This document shows positions 7,062-7,292 of a stretch of 7,292 nt of DNA, piece after piece. The notes beneath the pieces were generated by a model. The model saw only the letters and a program-made list of their open reading frames with translations, was not told the origin of the DNA and searched no databases. How positions within the stretch are numbered: the stretch's first letter is position 1; every line of letters starts with the position of its first letter. The stretch lies in contig DATFXM010000162.1 in assembly GCA_035315885.1 (NCBI GenBank), positions 1 through 7,292 of the forward strand, read 5' to 3'. This DNA comes from DATFXM01 sp035315885 (GTDB lineage Bacteria; Acidobacteriota; Blastocatellia; UBA7656). The translations under genes and the position numbers were made by a program.

Positions 7062-7170
7062 TTGCCGTCCGCGGCTACCCTGGGTCGCATCGGTCAAGGT
7101 CACGCAACCCTGAAGGGGTTGCGTCCGGAAGTTCGAGTTGTGCGGTCATTCCGCAACCCCGTTGGGGTTG
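6880..7170. repeat. Five CAACCCC-NNN-GGGGTTG palindromes (REP-like)
   Basis: Short hairpins with a 7-bp stem and 3-nt loop occur at 6954-6970, 7028-7044 (both loop GAA) and 7154-7170 (loop GTT). A version with an outer CG extension lies at 7093-7113, with a T-G wobble next to the loop. The copy at 6880-6896 carries one mismatch from T6891. The density of extragenic palindromes resembles REP elements. No transposase is present in the window to link them to. Confidence 0.75.
7055..7084. repeat. Strong hairpin CCCAGGGT ... ACCCTGGG
   Basis: CCCAGGGT at 7055-7062 pairs with ACCCTGGG at 7077-7084. After one T-T mismatch, four further pairs (GCCG with CGGC) close a TCCG tetraloop. The 5' arm is the end of the third 74-bp unit, and the other two units keep only this half. 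There is no T-run on either side, so I do not call it an intrinsic terminator. It could still serve as a 3' stabilising or termination structure for the operon mRNA. Confidence 0.65.
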
Positions 7171-7174
7171 GAGA

Positions 7175-7242
7175 AACAAGTTGCGCGACATGACGCCGTA
7201 GTCTGAACAAGTTGCGTGACTTGACGCCGTGGTCTAAACAAG
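7175..7242. repeat. 31-bp tandem repeat, two copies plus a short remnant
   Basis: AACAAGTTGCGCGACATGAC and its continuation to 7205 recur at 7206-7236 with 27 of 31 bases identical. AACAAG appears a third time at 7237-7242, in register, before the similarity fades. The period is not a multiple of three and no open frame uses it. There are no spacers, so it is not a CRISPR array. Function unknown. Confidence 0.7.
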
Positions 7243-7260
7243 CTTCACGAAGACGAAACC

Positions 7261-7292
7261 ATGCATCCCGAAGTCCTGCTTTCTGCCAGCGC
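7261..7292 (+). CDS. Possible start of a further gene, cut by the window edge
   Basis: An ATG at 7261 opens a frame without stops to the end of the window (MHPEVLLSAS and onward). GAAG at 7249-7252, eight bases upstream, is a weak candidate ribosome binding site. Only ten complete codons are visible, so neither function nor coding status can be judged. The position after 430 bp of repeats is where the next gene might begin. Confidence 0.2.
   Translation, partial: MHPEVLLSAS

Noticed and set aside
6879..7103. Minus-strand open frame of 74 codons across the repeat region
   Set aside because: It consists almost wholly of repeat DNA. The 74-bp period shifts the reading frame between units, which is not how a repeat protein behaves, and no ribosome binding site or known motif is seen.
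6846..7242. CRISPR array
   Set aside because: The repeats are contiguous or of very different lengths, without regular unique spacers, and there are no cas genes in the window.

Overview
The window holds most of an L-rhamnose utilisation cluster, all on the + strand: a GH78 alpha-L-rhamnosidase (120-2936), a bifunctional rhamnulose-1-phosphate aldolase / short-chain dehydrogenase (3142-5325) and a rhamnulokinase (5335-6828). The rhamnosidase would release L-rhamnose from glycans or glycosides, probably outside the cytoplasm. After isomerisation to L-rhamnulose, the kinase makes rhamnulose-1-phosphate. The two-domain enzyme then splits this to dihydroxyacetone phosphate and L-lactaldehyde and oxidises (or possibly reduces) the lactaldehyde. 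No L-rhamnose isomerase, mutarotase, transporter or regulator lies in the window; these must lie outside it or elsewhere in the genome.

Layout: 1-119 is a leader with a 7-bp repeat array, a plausible sigma70-type promoter and a clear Shine-Dalgarno. 120-2936 is the rhamnosidase. 2937-3141 is a repeat-rich gap with two oppositely oriented heptamer arrays and a direct repeat. 3142-6828 is a tight two-gene unit with 9 nt between genes, where a perfect 9-bp inverted repeat places the kinase start codon in its loop. 6829-7292 has no convincing complete gene. It holds heptamer arrays, a 74-bp tandem repeat (about 2.5 copies), five CAACCCC/GGGGTTG palindromes, a long CCCAGGGT hairpin and a 31-bp tandem repeat. 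The last 32 bases may begin another gene.

The genes look like an ordinary saprophytic sugar-degradation operon. The unusual part is the repeat landscape. Two heptamer families (ACTCAGM and CGAAACC) occur at every gene boundary, in opposite orientations on the two sides. One 25-bp stretch of the first family is perfectly inverted between 8-32 and 6846-6870, bracketing the whole operon.

Organism: a heterotrophic, moderately GC-rich bacterium using ATG starts and an SD-type leader. The repeat style and the aldolase-dehydrogenase fusion remind me of soil Acidobacteriota, but this is an impression; no phylogenetic marker is present. Heptamer arrays are also known from filamentous cyanobacteria (STRR sequences), although the gene content fits a heterotroph better. 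I see no evidence of a novel defence, mobile or RNA-guided system. The repeats are the part most worth following up.
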